From contig NZ_CP042820.1 of NCBI RefSeq assembly GCF_008065155.1, positions 44,353 to 108,352 of the forward strand: a stretch of DNA of 64,000 bases, read 5' to 3'. A program made the position numbers and the translations under genes. The stretch is from Octadecabacter sp. SW4. GTDB taxonomy: Bacteria; Pseudomonadota; Alphaproteobacteria; Rhodobacterales; Rhodobacteraceae. This document shows positions 8,247 to 16,298 of this stretch, piece after piece (positions within the stretch are counted from its first letter, which is position 1; each line of letters opens with the position of its first letter). Under the pieces are notes generated by a model, which was not told where the DNA came from, did not search any database, and saw nothing but the letters and a program-made list of their open reading frames with translations.

Positions 8247-8900
8247 ATGGGATGGCTCTTCTATACCGATCGCCGCGTCCAGACCTACGCGGATGAGAAA
8301 GCGGAGATTGCCCGGCTCTGCACCTTCGAGAGCGACAGGCGCAAGACGGAACTGGTCAAAGCCTGCAAGGTGGGTTCGACTTGGTACGCGGCGGCAAAGG
8401 TCACAAGTATCGATGGCTCGCCGGTCGAGGACACGACCTATGTGACCGATGCGGATGGCTCCATCACGTTCGGTGCTGTCTTCCTCACCCGATACGATGA
8501 CGGCTGCTGGGGCTACAAGGACATGGAGGAAAGTGCTGGCCCGAACGAGTCTCGTGCTCCCCTTGGGCTGATCGAGCTCCTCTCCGACCTGAAAGACCCG
8601 GACAGCTATGCCCATGCCTGGCGCCAGCGCTGCCAGGACTGGGCTGCGATCCCGGACTACGAGGAAGGCGACAAGATCAGGCTCGCAGCACCTGTGACGC
8701 TCACCGATGGCAGTACCTGCCAGATTGTCACCGCGACCCACTACAGGCGCGGGCGGCAAAAGCGCCGCTGCTACCGCATCGAGGAAACTGGTGGGCTCGT
8801 ACGCCTGTCGAAGGCCTCGCTTGCGGGTTCGGAGCTGCTCAGCTCCGCGAAAGGTGCGGCTAGCCCGGTGCTGGCGGAGTTCCTGGCGGGGCGAAATTAG
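8247..8900 (+). CDS. Plasmid backbone protein, resembles DUF6927 proteins
   Basis: A 217-residue protein beginning MGWLFYTDRRVQTYADEKAE, a start typical of a plasmid family now called DUF6927. The middle has WYAAAKVTSIDGSPVEDTTY followed by VFLTRYDDGCWGYKDMEE, and the C-terminal part is basic (THYRRGRQKRRCYRIEETGG). No membrane segment. AAAGGA precedes the ATG. Function unknown; the neighbourhood suggests a plasmid maintenance or establishment role. Confidence 0.6.
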   Translation: MGWLFYTDRRVQTYADEKAEIARLCTFESDRRKTELVKACKVGSTWYAAAKVTSIDGSPVEDTTYVTDADGSITFGAVFLTRYDDGCWGYKDMEESAGPNESRAPLGLIELLSDLKDPDSYAHAWRQRCQDWAAIPDYEEGDKIRLAAPVTLTDGSTCQIVTATHYRRGRQKRRCYRIEETGGLVRLSKASLAGSELLSSAKGAASPVLAEFLAGRN

Positions 8901-8957
8901 GTCCTGCGCCGGACGGTTCATCGACCTGCCCGGCGACAGCAGATGCTGCGGCTTGTC

Positions 8958-8986
8958 TTGACAAGGCAATGCAAATGCATTACCTA
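8958..8986 (+). promoter_or_regulatory. Promoter and operator of the prlF-yhaV toxin-antitoxin genes
   Basis: TTGACA (8958-8963), a 17-base spacer and TACCTA (8981-8986) form a good sigma70-type promoter about 40 bases before prlF. The spacer holds gcaatgcaaatgcattac, a nearly symmetrical element, as expected for autoregulation by the AbrB-like PrlF antitoxin. Confidence 0.6.
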
Positions 8987-9024
8987 TCGCGGGCAGCAAA
9001 GACCCTTTTCTTCAGGAGACTGCC

Positions 9025-9351
9025 ATGACAGCCCTCGCACAAGATGTCTCGAAACTCACGGATCGGTATCAGACGACCGTGCCGGCGGGTGTGCGCAAAC
9101 AGCTCAAGCTGGGCAAGGGCGACCAGATTCGTTACTGCACCGAGCCGAGTGGCAGGGTCTATATCGAGCCCGTGCGCAGCGACGAGGAAGATCCCGTGCT
9201 CGGAGCCTTTCTCGATTTTGTCGAGGCCGATATCAAGGCGCATCCGGACCGCATTCGGGCGTTCGATGGGGCTTTGCATGACCGTCTTGCAGCACTGGTC
9301 GGAGCCGTTGACGTCGATCTCGATGCGCCGCTATCGCTCGAGGATGAATGA
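9025..9351 (+). CDS. prlF: PrlF family antitoxin
   Basis: A 108-residue protein with an N-terminal SpoVT/AbrB-type beta fold (SKLTDRYQTTVPAGVRKQLKLGKGDQIRYC) and the PrlF C-terminal helix region (DPVLGAFLDFVEADIKAHPDRIRAF). PrlF neutralises the ribosome-dependent RNase YhaV and represses the operon. The stop overlaps the toxin ATG (ATGA at 9348), giving translational coupling. The pair sits just before the hydrogenase cluster and probably stabilises the plasmid. Confidence 0.88.
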   Translation: MTALAQDVSKLTDRYQTTVPAGVRKQLKLGKGDQIRYCTEPSGRVYIEPVRSDEEDPVLGAFLDFVEADIKAHPDRIRAFDGALHDRLAALVGAVDVDLDAPLSLEDE

Positions 9352-9866
9352 GCGGCGATAGCGTGCCCGCCCAAGCGCCCCTTGTCGTAAACGGATGGTC
9401 GATTTATGCGCATCCGCTCTTTCTGGATCAGCTCGAAGGGCTGATTGAAGAGGTCGAGGCGCGTAAGGCACGCGATCCTAAGACCTGGCGCAAGAAAAAT
9501 TCCACGAAACGGCTGGCCGCCATCTTCAAGCTGGTCACCGAGGCCATACCGGCAGATCCGGGTGCCGCCGCCTTCCGGCAAGGCGGCACACTCGGCGATC
9601 ACCGCAAGCACTGGTTCCGGGCGAAATTCTTCCAGCAGTATCGGTTGTTCTATCGCTTCAACAGCGATGCGAAGGTCATCGTGTTGGCCTGGGTGAACGA
9701 CGACAAGACCCTGCGCGCCTATGGCAGCAAGACGGATGCCTATGCGACGTTCAAAGGGATGTTGGAAGATGGCAATCCACCTGACAATTTCGACGCGCTC
9801 TTGAAAGAAGCTGCAGCGGCGGGCAAGCGGTTCGAAACTTCCCTTGAAGCGGTGCCCGATCGGTAA
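9348..9866 (+). CDS. yhaV: YhaV family toxin (RNase)
   Basis: A 172-residue RelE-superfamily toxin of the YhaV type: LVVNGWSIYAHPLFLDQLEGLI, KNSTKRLAAIFKLV, HWFRAKFFQQYRLFYRF and VIVLAWVNDDKTLRAYGSKTDAYATF, all recognisable YhaV blocks including the basic and aromatic catalytic surface. It overlaps prlF by 4 bases. Length and motifs are complete, so the pair is probably active. Confidence 0.9.
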   Translation: MSGDSVPAQAPLVVNGWSIYAHPLFLDQLEGLIEEVEARKARDPKTWRKKNSTKRLAAIFKLVTEAIPADPGAAAFRQGGTLGDHRKHWFRAKFFQQYRLFYRFNSDAKVIVLAWVNDDKTLRAYGSKTDAYATFKGMLEDGNPPDNFDALLKEAAAAGKRFETSLEAVPDR

Positions 9867-10472
9867 GTGGGGTCGAATGCTGGAAGGGGCAGAATCCTAC
9901 GCTGAGGCTGTCCGTAAAGAGGTCGTTCTGCCCTACAATCTCCCGTCACCCTTGAGCCGAGTGAAATAAGCGACATTGGTGTGTCATATGGCTGGTACGA
10001 TGAAATTCTCAGAAGTCCCTCCCTATCCGTACACCAGCCGTTCGCTGCATCGTGTACGAACTGGTAAGATGCGGACATTTCGGACTTACGCAGATGCGGC
10101 TTTTGCTGACGCAGCATCCGTTCGCAATTGCCGAACATGCTTCGTCGCGTTGTTGATCATGTCGCCAAACCCGTCATTGAGCTTGGCCCATACGGTCATC
10201 ATCCGAACCGAGCATTCGCTACACCAAGCGGGAACCTGAGGGGAGCGGTCGGCCTGGTCTTGCTGGTCCGATAAAGTCCTCGTCGCGGTTGACCAATAGC
10301 TTCGTGGATTTCTTGGTCGGATGTAACCCTTCGCTCCGTGGCCGCTATGACAGCGGGGTATGAGCCGGAGGGGCGATTGAATTGGAATGAAGTGACAGGA
10401 CGTAGCACTGGATGTTCACAACAGGCGAAGTGGCGCTGGATTTGCACTCTGAAGCTAGATTGCAAGCAGAAC
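9867..10472. other. Gene-free region at the left border of the hydrogenase module
   Basis: About 600 bases without a convincing gene. It holds one copy of dispersed repeat family B (10020-10140, minus orientation). The remainder shows small degraded open frames only. This looks like a junction between plasmid backbone and captured DNA. Confidence 0.5.
10020..10140 (-). repeat. Dispersed intergenic repeat family B, copy 1
   Basis: Read on the minus strand, this contains atgctgcgtcagcaaaagcc and gcatcttaccagttcgtaca, closely matching plus-strand 44985-45080 (atgctgcgtcagcaacagcc and gcatcctaccagttcgcgca). The two copies align over about 95 bases with scattered substitutions. It does not look coding. 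Confidence 0.6.
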
Positions 10473-10498
10473 TTGCATAAATAGTTCTCTTTATGCAA
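10473..10498. promoter_or_regulatory. 26-bp palindrome upstream of the HupR-like gene
   Basis: ttgcataaa (10473-10481) and tttatgcaa (10490-10498) are perfect inverted repeats around an 8-base spacer. The symmetry and AT content are those of an operator. It overlaps the first possible ATG of the regulator gene (10493), which supports the later start at 10556. Confidence 0.55.
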
Positions 10499-10555
10499 AG
10501 AATGTTTGCTGATACTGATCCGGCAATCATCAGTGGCAACGGAGGTCCAAGCACC

Positions 10556-11998
10556 TTGTCGAATATATCTACGGTTCTTATCAAGTCCAAGGACAAGGCT
10601 TTGACCCTGTCCGCTTCCAGCGCTCTGAGCGAATTGGATGGGTATCGGCTGATCTTTTGCGAGGATGATAACTCCGCAAAGAGCCGCCTTGACGAAGTGA
10701 ACGTGGACCTCATTCTCTATGACGTCGATGAGGATGATTTTGGACCGGACAACGCGTTGGCGCGGTCTCGCTTGTCTCATACCGCGTGTTGGCGCATTGT
10801 TATTTGCGAAAAAAATGAAATGAGCTGCGGCGCGCAACTCTGCGAAGATACGGCGTCCTATTTGTATCTTGCCAAACCGGTGCAAGAGCAGCAGATCCGC
10901 ATCGTCGTCAAGCGCGCCCTGGAACACGCCGAGCTGTCGCGCCGGCACCGGATACTGAGCAGAGAGCTCAAGCTGTCGCTGGATGACGAGATTTTCAACG
11001 ACGAGGAAGGCGGATCGGTTCAGGGTGGCGTTTCACGCTTTGAAAGACTGGTCTATGCAAGCCCCAAGATGGCCGAAGTTGTCGCCGAGGCGAAAGTCGC
11101 GGCCTCCACGGGCATGCCGGTCCTGATCCGAGGCGAGACGGGCACCGGCAAGGAGCTTTTGGCGCGCGCCATTCACTTTAACTCGGATCGCGTGAATTCA
11201 CCCATGCACAGCCAGAATTGCGGCGGTGTGTCTGACGATGCCTTGTATTCCGAGCTGTTTGGCCACATGCGTGGCGCCTTTCCGGGGGCGATTGCGGATC
11301 GGCTGGGCCTTTTTCGGGCGGCTGATGGGGGCACGGTGTTTCTGGACGAGGTGTCAGAAGTATCACCGCATTTTCAGGTGGCCCTTTTACGCTTCCTGCA
11401 AGAGGGCGAAGTCAAACCACTTGGTTCAGACAAGACACTGTACAGCAACGTGCGGATCATCGCGGCATCCAACCGTTCAATTGAGGAGATGGTGGAAAAA
11501 GGCAGTTTCCGCCGCGATCTGTATTATCGTTTACGCGGGTTTCAACTGGAATTGCCACCGCTTCGCGACCGGACCGACGACATCCCGGTGCTGACACAGT
11601 TCTTTGTTGAGAAATATGCCGGTGTGGTTGGTCGCCGGGTATTGGGTGTCACATCTGACGTTCTGAAGCGGTTGGAGTATTACCCATTTCCGGGCAATGT
11701 CCGCGAGCTGGAAAGCGAAGTTCAGCGCATGGTCGCGGTTGCGGAACAAGGTGGATATGTTGCTCTACGACATTTATCGGAAAAGATCGCGCGCACGCCA
11801 ATCGAAAACGGCGAGGACGCAGCTTTCGTGCCATCCGGTGTAACGCTTAAAGACAAGGTCGAACATTTGGAGCAGGTCGTTTTGACCAAGGCGCTGGAGG
11901 CGTTTCATTGGAATCAAAGTAAGGTCGCGGAAGAATTGGGCTTGTCACGAGTCGGGCTGGCAAACAAGATCAAGAGATACGGTCTGCGCAAAGGGTAA
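10556..11998 (+). CDS. hupR: NtrC/HupR-type transcriptional regulator with degenerate receiver
   Basis: Receiver domain, AAA+ domain and Fis-type helix-turn-helix in the order of HupR/HoxA, the activators of uptake hydrogenase genes. The TTG at 10556 follows GGAGG and is preferred; an in-frame ATG at 10493 lies inside a palindrome. The receiver keeps a phospho-acceptor-like Asp (LILYDVD) and the Lys of LAKPV, but the acidic pair after beta-1 is missing (STVLIKSKDK). The AAA+ part has Walker A GETGTGKE, GGTVFLDEV and the arginine region RRDLYYRLRGFQLELPPLRDR. The sigma54-contact loop reads GAFPGA instead of GAFTGA. The C-terminus (NQSKVAEELGLSRVGLANKI) is the DNA-binding helix pair. No sensor kinase is nearby. 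Family certain; ortholog name likely. Confidence 0.85.
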   Translation: MSNISTVLIKSKDKALTLSASSALSELDGYRLIFCEDDNSAKSRLDEVNVDLILYDVDEDDFGPDNALARSRLSHTACWRIVICEKNEMSCGAQLCEDTASYLYLAKPVQEQQIRIVVKRALEHAELSRRHRILSRELKLSLDDEIFNDEEGGSVQGGVSRFERLVYASPKMAEVVAEAKVAASTGMPVLIRGETGTGKELLARAIHFNSDRVNSPMHSQNCGGVSDDALYSELFGHMRGAFPGAIADRLGLFRAADGGTVFLDEVSEVSPHFQVALLRFLQEGEVKPLGSDKTLYSNVRIIAASNRSIEEMVEKGSFRRDLYYRLRGFQLELPPLRDRTDDIPVLTQFFVEKYAGVVGRRVLGVTSDVLKRLEYYPFPGNVRELESEVQRMVAVAEQGGYVALRHLSEKIARTPIENGEDAAFVPSGVTLKDKVEHLEQVVLTKALEAFHWNQSKVAEELGLSRVGLANKIKRYGLRKG

Positions 11999-12001
11999 GA
12001 C

Positions 12002-12226
12002 ATGGACGATGACGCGCCTGCCACGAAAGTCATTGGTTTCCCCTATGCCCGATCCGGACTGGCCAAGACCCGGTCCAAGCCGCGCAATCTGGGCCTGACC
12101 GCCATGTCAAAGGCCGTTGCTCCTTCGGGCACGGGCGCCAGGGGCCATTGGTGCAAGAGCTGCAAGGGGATCTGGTACAGCTACTTCGGAGAGGCCGAAT
12201 GCCCGGCTTGCGGGCGACGGGGCTAA
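12002..12226 (+). CDS. Small zinc-ribbon protein between the regulator and hupS
   Basis: A 74-residue protein starting 3 bases after the regulator stop, so translated from the same message. The N-terminal 45 residues are basic and probably flexible. The C-terminal end holds two CxxC pairs (HWCKSCKGIWYSYFGEAECPACGRRG), a rubredoxin-like or zinc-ribbon knuckle. It could bind zinc or iron. Its place suggests a part in hydrogenase expression or assembly, but no named family is recognised. Confidence 0.65.
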   Translation: MDDDAPATKVIGFPYARSGLAKTRSKPRNLGLTAMSKAVAPSGTGARGHWCKSCKGIWYSYFGEAECPACGRRG

Positions 12227-12246
12227 GCCCTGTCAGCTGTCAGCCA

Positions 12247-12430
12247 AGTTTACATTCCCCCATGGCAACTTAGTTTTCAGTTTACACTTTGTTACCAGAA
12301 ATCGCCGCGCTGACCGCTAGTGTTGATTTGCTCGACTGTGCGCAACGGTACACACTTCCACCATAAATGCCGCGACTTTCGCAGGGTCGACAAGCAACAA
12401 GCCTGGCTCTGAGGCGAGGATGTCGCGGCA
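12247..12430 (+). promoter_or_regulatory. hupS upstream regulatory region
   Basis: Two direct repeats agtttaca lie at 12247-12254 and 12279-12286, 32 bases apart (about three helical turns). Between them is aacttagttttc (12267-12278), which recurs with one change upstream of the TPR gene (16615-16626). Closer to hupS a 9-bp inverted repeat, tgccgcgac (12368-12376) with gtcgcggca (12422-12430), can form a leader hairpin just before the ribosome binding site. No convincing sigma54 -24/-12 element was found. Confidence 0.45.
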
Positions 12431-12458
12431 GGAATGATAGTCTTTGGGAGGAAGAAAA

Positions 12459-13421
12459 ATGGCAAACCTGTTGTGGCTTCAGGGGGGCGCGTGTTCCGGC
12501 AACACGATGTCTTTCCTGAATGCAGAGGAACCAAGCGCATGTGATCTGGTCACTGACTTTGGGATCAACGTCCTTTGGCAACCCTCCCTCGGGCTTGAAC
12601 TGGGCGATCAGGTCAAAGCGATCGTCGAGAAGTGTATTTCTGGCGAGATCAAGCTGGACATCTTTGTCTTCGAAGGCACCGTCATCAATGCGCCGGACGG
12701 CACCGGCGAATGGAACCGGTTCTGCGGGCGCCCGATGAAGGAGTGGGTGAAAGAGCTGTCAGCGGTTGCTGATTTTGTCGTGGCGATCGGCGATTGCGCG
12801 ACCTATGGCGGCATTCCGGCGACGGCGCCGAACCCGTCCGACAGCGTCGGCCTGCAGTTTCTCAAGCGCGACAAGGGCGGCGCACTGGGTGAAGGTTTTG
12901 CCGCTAAATCCGGATTGCCTGTCATCAATATTCCGGGTTGTCCGGCACACCCTGACTGGGTAACGCAGATTCTGGTGGCGGTTGCCACGGGTCGGGCCGG
13001 TGATCTGACGCTGGATGAATTCCATCGCCCCAAAACGTTCTTTTCCTCTTTCACGCAGACCGGGTGCACGCGCAACATGCATTTTGCCTACAAGGTGTCG
13101 ACCACGGCGTTCGGCCAGCGCAAGGGGTGCCTGTTCTACGATCTGGGGTGTCGTGGTCCTATGACTCACAGCCCCTGCAATCGCATCCTGTGGAACCGCC
13201 ATTCGTCAAAAACCCGTGCGGGTATGCCCTGCCTGGGCTGTACCGAACCGGAGTTCCCGTTCTTTGATCTGGCGCCGGGAACGGTCTTCAAGACACAAAC
13301 CGTCATGGGTGTACCCAAGGACATGCCCGAGGGCGTGGACAAGAAGGGTTACATCAAGCTCACCTCCGCCGCCAAAGGCGCGGCACCTGCGTGGGCAGAG
13401 GAAGATATCTTCGTAGTCTAA
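12459..13421 (+). CDS. hupS: [NiFe]-hydrogenase small subunit, group 2a-like
   Basis: The ATG at 12459 follows GGGAGGAAG. The 320-residue protein begins MANLLWLQGGACSGNTMS with no twin-arginine signal peptide, so it stays in the cytoplasm or on the inner membrane face. Proximal cluster ligands are in GACSG, GDCATYGG and IPGCPAHPDW. Medial and distal ligands are in TGCTRNMHF, GCLFYDLGCRGPMTHSPCN and MPCLGCTEPEFPFF. Lack of the signal and of a C-terminal anchor places it with cyanobacterial HupS and actinobacterial Huc (group 2a), not with membrane-bound group 1 enzymes. It passes electrons from the NiFe site to a partner. hupL follows after 22 bases. Confidence 0.95.
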   Translation: MANLLWLQGGACSGNTMSFLNAEEPSACDLVTDFGINVLWQPSLGLELGDQVKAIVEKCISGEIKLDIFVFEGTVINAPDGTGEWNRFCGRPMKEWVKELSAVADFVVAIGDCATYGGIPATAPNPSDSVGLQFLKRDKGGALGEGFAAKSGLPVINIPGCPAHPDWVTQILVAVATGRAGDLTLDEFHRPKTFFSSFTQTGCTRNMHFAYKVSTTAFGQRKGCLFYDLGCRGPMTHSPCNRILWNRHSSKTRAGMPCLGCTEPEFPFFDLAPGTVFKTQTVMGVPKDMPEGVDKKGYIKLTSAAKGAAPAWAEEDIFVV

Positions 13422-13443
13422 CTGCGAATTGGGAGAGAGAATT

Positions 13444-15045
13444 ATGTCTGCAGCAGTAGAAACACTCGACATTTCGCCGGTTGGCCGCGTCGAAGGCGAT
13501 CTGGATGTCCGGGTCGATATTGAAAACGGCGTTGTCACCAACGCCTGGACCCACGCGGAGATGTTTCGCGGGTTCGAAGTCATCCTGAAAGACAAGGACC
13601 CCCAAGCCGGTCTGGTCGTCACGCCGCGCGCCTGCGGGATCTGCGGTGCGTCACACCTGACCTGCGCAGCCTGGGCACTCGATACTGCCTGGGGCACCAC
13701 CGTGCCGCGCAACGCCATTCTGGCGCGCAACCTCGGCCAGATCGTGGAATCTCTGCAGTCCCTGCCGCGCCACCATTATGGGTTGTGGATGATCGACTAT
13801 ACCAACGAAAACTACGCGATGAGCCCGTTTTACGAGGAAGCCGTCAAACGCTATTCCCCGTTTACCGGCACATCCTATGAAGCAGGCGTGACAATCTCCG
13901 GCCGTCCGGTCGAGATTTACGCGCTGTTGGGCGGTCAGTGGCCGCATTCGTCCTTCATGGTGCCTGGCGGCGTCATGTGTTCTCCGACACTTACGGATAT
14001 CACCCGCGCCTGGTCTATTCTGGAGCATTTCCGTCAGAACTGGATCGAGCCACTGTGGCTCGGCTGCTCAATGGAGCGTTACGAAGAAATCCAGACCTTG
14101 GAGCAATTCGAGGCATGGCTGGACGAAAAGCCCGAGCACGCCAATTCTGATCTGGGCCTGTTCTGGCGCATGTCCAAGGACATTGGCCTTGACCAGTACG
14201 GTAAAGGCCACGGCCGGTTCACCACATGGGGGTATCTGCCCCACGAGGACAAGTATCAGAACCCCACGATTGATGGTCGCTCAGATGCGGTGATCATGAA
14301 ATCGGGCATCTACGACGGTGCATCCGACACATTCAGCCCGATGGACCAGTCCTTTGTCCGCGAAGACACGCAGCACGCCTGGTACGACGAGGCGGCGGGT
14401 GCGGTCCACCCGTTCGACCGCACCACGAACCCAGTGAGCAAGAACCCCATCGACCCGGAGGGCAAGTATTCCTGGTCGACGGCCGTGTCGCATGCCGAAA
14501 GCGGTCGCCTCGAGGCCGGCCCGCTGGCGCGGCGTCTGGTGGCGGGCAATGACACGGGCCATGACTTCCAGCACAGCGACGGGTTGGTGCTGGATATGTA
14601 CCGCAAGATGGGCGGTGCTTCGACGATGCTGCGCCACTTTGCGCGGATGCACGAGCTTTGCATTCTCTATCGCGAAGCCGAACGCAATTTGCGCGAGTTC
14701 CAGTTGAACGACGAATGGTATATAAAGCCAACTGAAAAAGACGGACAGGGCTGGGGTGCGACCGAGGCGATTCGCGGTGCGCTGTGCCATTGGATCGATG
14801 TACGCGACGGCAAGATCGCCAATTACCAGATCATCGCGCCGACGACATGGAATGTTGGGCCGCGTACATCTGACGGCGCCCGGGGGCCAATCGAAGAAGC
14901 GTTGATCGGCACGCCGATCAAGAACAGCGCGGATCCGGTCGAGGTCGGTCACGTTTGTCGATCCTATGACAGTTGCCTTGTGTGTACTGTTCATGCGCAT
15001 GATGCCAAATCCGGTGATGAACTGGCACGCTTCCGAACAGCCTGA
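13444..15045 (+). CDS. hupL: [NiFe]-hydrogenase large subunit, group 2a-like
   Basis: A 533-residue catalytic subunit starting MSAAVETLDISPVGRVEGDL, the usual GRVEGD start. The N-terminal metal motif is RACGICGASH. The C-terminal motif is DSCLVCTVHAHD, with Ser where many families have Pro. The residues after the His (AHDAKSGDELARFRTA) form a 16-residue tail, the expected substrate of the HupD endopeptidase after nickel insertion. It holds the NiFe(CN)2CO centre that splits H2. The start follows GGGAGAG. Both metal motifs are intact and the frame is clean, so an active enzyme is likely. Group 2a members in mycobacteria work at atmospheric H2; whether this one does is inference. Confidence 0.96.
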   Translation: MSAAVETLDISPVGRVEGDLDVRVDIENGVVTNAWTHAEMFRGFEVILKDKDPQAGLVVTPRACGICGASHLTCAAWALDTAWGTTVPRNAILARNLGQIVESLQSLPRHHYGLWMIDYTNENYAMSPFYEEAVKRYSPFTGTSYEAGVTISGRPVEIYALLGGQWPHSSFMVPGGVMCSPTLTDITRAWSILEHFRQNWIEPLWLGCSMERYEEIQTLEQFEAWLDEKPEHANSDLGLFWRMSKDIGLDQYGKGHGRFTTWGYLPHEDKYQNPTIDGRSDAVIMKSGIYDGASDTFSPMDQSFVREDTQHAWYDEAAGAVHPFDRTTNPVSKNPIDPEGKYSWSTAVSHAESGRLEAGPLARRLVAGNDTGHDFQHSDGLVLDMYRKMGGASTMLRHFARMHELCILYREAERNLREFQLNDEWYIKPTEKDGQGWGATEAIRGALCHWIDVRDGKIANYQIIAPTTWNVGPRTSDGARGPIEEALIGTPIKNSADPVEVGHVCRSYDSCLVCTVHAHDAKSGDELARFRTA

Positions 15046-15113
15046 TGTTTATGTTTGGCCGGCGGATCAAATCTGCCGGCCAAACGACATCCGGCAATTA
15101 GGGAGGAAGCTGA

Positions 15114-15500
15114 ATGTCAGAAAATCCGGAAGCATCAATAACCCAAGCGCAGCGCCAGGCCTACTTGGACAGATATGGCCTGACACCCGCCGAAGCGGGG
15201 CATGAAATGCTCCTCCAGATGATAGAGGACCATTTCGCGGAAGGACTGGAAACCAAGGTCGAGCCTTTTCCGGAAACGGATCGTGAATTCGGTGCGCTGC
15301 TTGACGAATTGCGGCCTCTGAGCGCGGATCAGCTGCGCGAAAAACTGGTGATCTCAGGCTGGCTTTTGCAGCCCTACGGCGAAGACGAGATGCGGTGCCA
15401 GGAATGTATGTACTACCTGGTGCACAAGCGCTGGTGCGACCTGCCAGAACTTGATCTCCCGGCAAAGCCGGAATGGTGGTGCCGTCTGTGGCGGATCTGA
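15114..15500 (+). CDS. HiPIP-like small iron-sulfur protein, copy 1
   Basis: A 128-residue protein with an acidic, helical N-terminal 90 residues and a compact cysteine end: CQECMYYLVHKRWC, then 14 residues, then CRLWRI. The spacing C-x2-C-x9-C-x14-C-x2-W resembles the high-potential iron-sulfur protein signature (C-x2-C, C, then aromatic-C-x2-aromatic). It is not identical, since HiPIP usually has Gly two residues before the last Cys. There is no signal peptide, unlike periplasmic HiPIPs. A paralog follows directly. Best guess: a cytoplasmic carrier of one [4Fe-4S] cluster serving HupSL. A zinc knuckle is the alternative. Confidence 0.6.
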   Translation: MSENPEASITQAQRQAYLDRYGLTPAEAGHEMLLQMIEDHFAEGLETKVEPFPETDREFGALLDELRPLSADQLREKLVISGWLLQPYGEDEMRCQECMYYLVHKRWCDLPELDLPAKPEWWCRLWRI

Positions 15501-15513
15501 AAGGAGCGCTGAC

Positions 15514-15825
15514 ATGGATGATGACGAGACTCGCGCAACAATCGCCGAGATGCTGGCTTCGGGTCTGGAAACCGAGGTCTGGCCACGGGCCGGAACCAGC
15601 GAAGAGGTCAATGAAATCGTGGCGCGCCTGCAGGTCGAGGCAGGTCAGGATCTGGAAAAGAAACTCGTCATCGCCGGTTTCACCGATCACACGATCGAGG
15701 CTGACGAGATTGAGCAACCCTGCGAGACCTGCATGTACTACAAGGTCCATGCGAAATTCTGCGAATTGCCGGAACTGATGGTGCCGGTCGAACCGGAATG
15801 GTCCTGCCGCCTGTGGCGGATCTGA
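15514..15825 (+). CDS. HiPIP-like small iron-sulfur protein, copy 2
   Basis: A 103-residue paralog of the preceding protein; the start at 15514 follows AAAGGAG. Shared parts include GLETEV/GLETKV, KLVIAGF/KLVISGW, and the cysteine end CETCMYYKVHAKFC with CRLWRI at the terminus. Spacing of the four Cys is identical in both copies, so it is under selection. The tandem arrangement points to gene duplication inside the hydrogenase operon. The stop overlaps the ATG of hupD (TGATG at 15823-15827). Function as for copy 1. Confidence 0.6.
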   Translation: MDDDETRATIAEMLASGLETEVWPRAGTSEEVNEIVARLQVEAGQDLEKKLVIAGFTDHTIEADEIEQPCETCMYYKVHAKFCELPELMVPVEPEWSCRLWRI

Positions 15826-16298
15826 TGCCGCTTGATGTTGTCGTCATCGGATGCGGCAACCCAAACCGAAGCGACGACGGCGTCGGTCCGCATCTCATCG
15901 CTCAAATGCGCGAAAACGGCGTGCCGGAGCACACTCGCATATTCGACGGCGGAACCGACGGGATGTCGGTCATGTACAGCGCACGCGGCGCCACGCATCT
16001 GATCATTGTCGATGCCCGGGTCCCCGAAGGGTCGCCGGGCACCATTTATGAGGTTCCTGGAGAGGTTCTGGAAGCACCGCCCAACAACAGCCTGAACCTG
16101 CATGATTTCAGGTGGGATCATGCGCTTTACGCAGGACGCCGTATCTATGGTGATGCGTTTCCCAAGACGACATCGGTGCTGTTGATCGAGGCCGCGACGC
16201 TGGAGCTTGGGTTAGGCCTGAGCGACGAGGTTTCTCGCGCGGCGCGGACGGTTGAGTGCCGCATTCGGGACCTGATCGATACGTGGTCGGAGGCATGA
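15825..16298 (+). CDS. hupD: Hydrogenase maturation endopeptidase
   Basis: A 157-residue protein of the HycI/HupD family. It begins MPLDVVVIGCGNPNRSDDGVGPHL (the GxGNxxRxDDGVG box with the nickel-sensing acidic residue), followed by RIFDGGTDGMSVMYSARGATHLIIVDA and HDFRWDHALYAG with the second metal-binding His/Asp. It removes the C-terminal tail of HupL once nickel is in place. The ATG at 15825 overlaps the upstream stop and is chosen over an earlier in-frame ATG at 15798, which would add nine residues lying inside the upstream gene. Confidence 0.9.
   Translation: MPLDVVVIGCGNPNRSDDGVGPHLIAQMRENGVPEHTRIFDGGTDGMSVMYSARGATHLIIVDARVPEGSPGTIYEVPGEVLEAPPNNSLNLHDFRWDHALYAGRRIYGDAFPKTTSVLLIEAATLELGLGLSDEVSRAARTVECRIRDLIDTWSEA

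Noticed and set aside
12323..12337. FNR-type site (TTGAT-N4-ATCAA) before hupS
   Set aside because: ttgat is present at 12323, but the second half reads tcgac, two changes from the consensus on the conserved side.
12230..12458. sigma54 (-24/-12) promoter for hupS
   Set aside because: A tggca occurs at 12263 but no GC pair stands at the right distance for -12. With the GAFPGA loop in the regulator, sigma54 control is not supported.
15114..15825. The two small Cys proteins as rubredoxins
   Set aside because: Rubredoxin needs two CxxC knuckles; here only one CxxC and two single Cys with W near the last are present.
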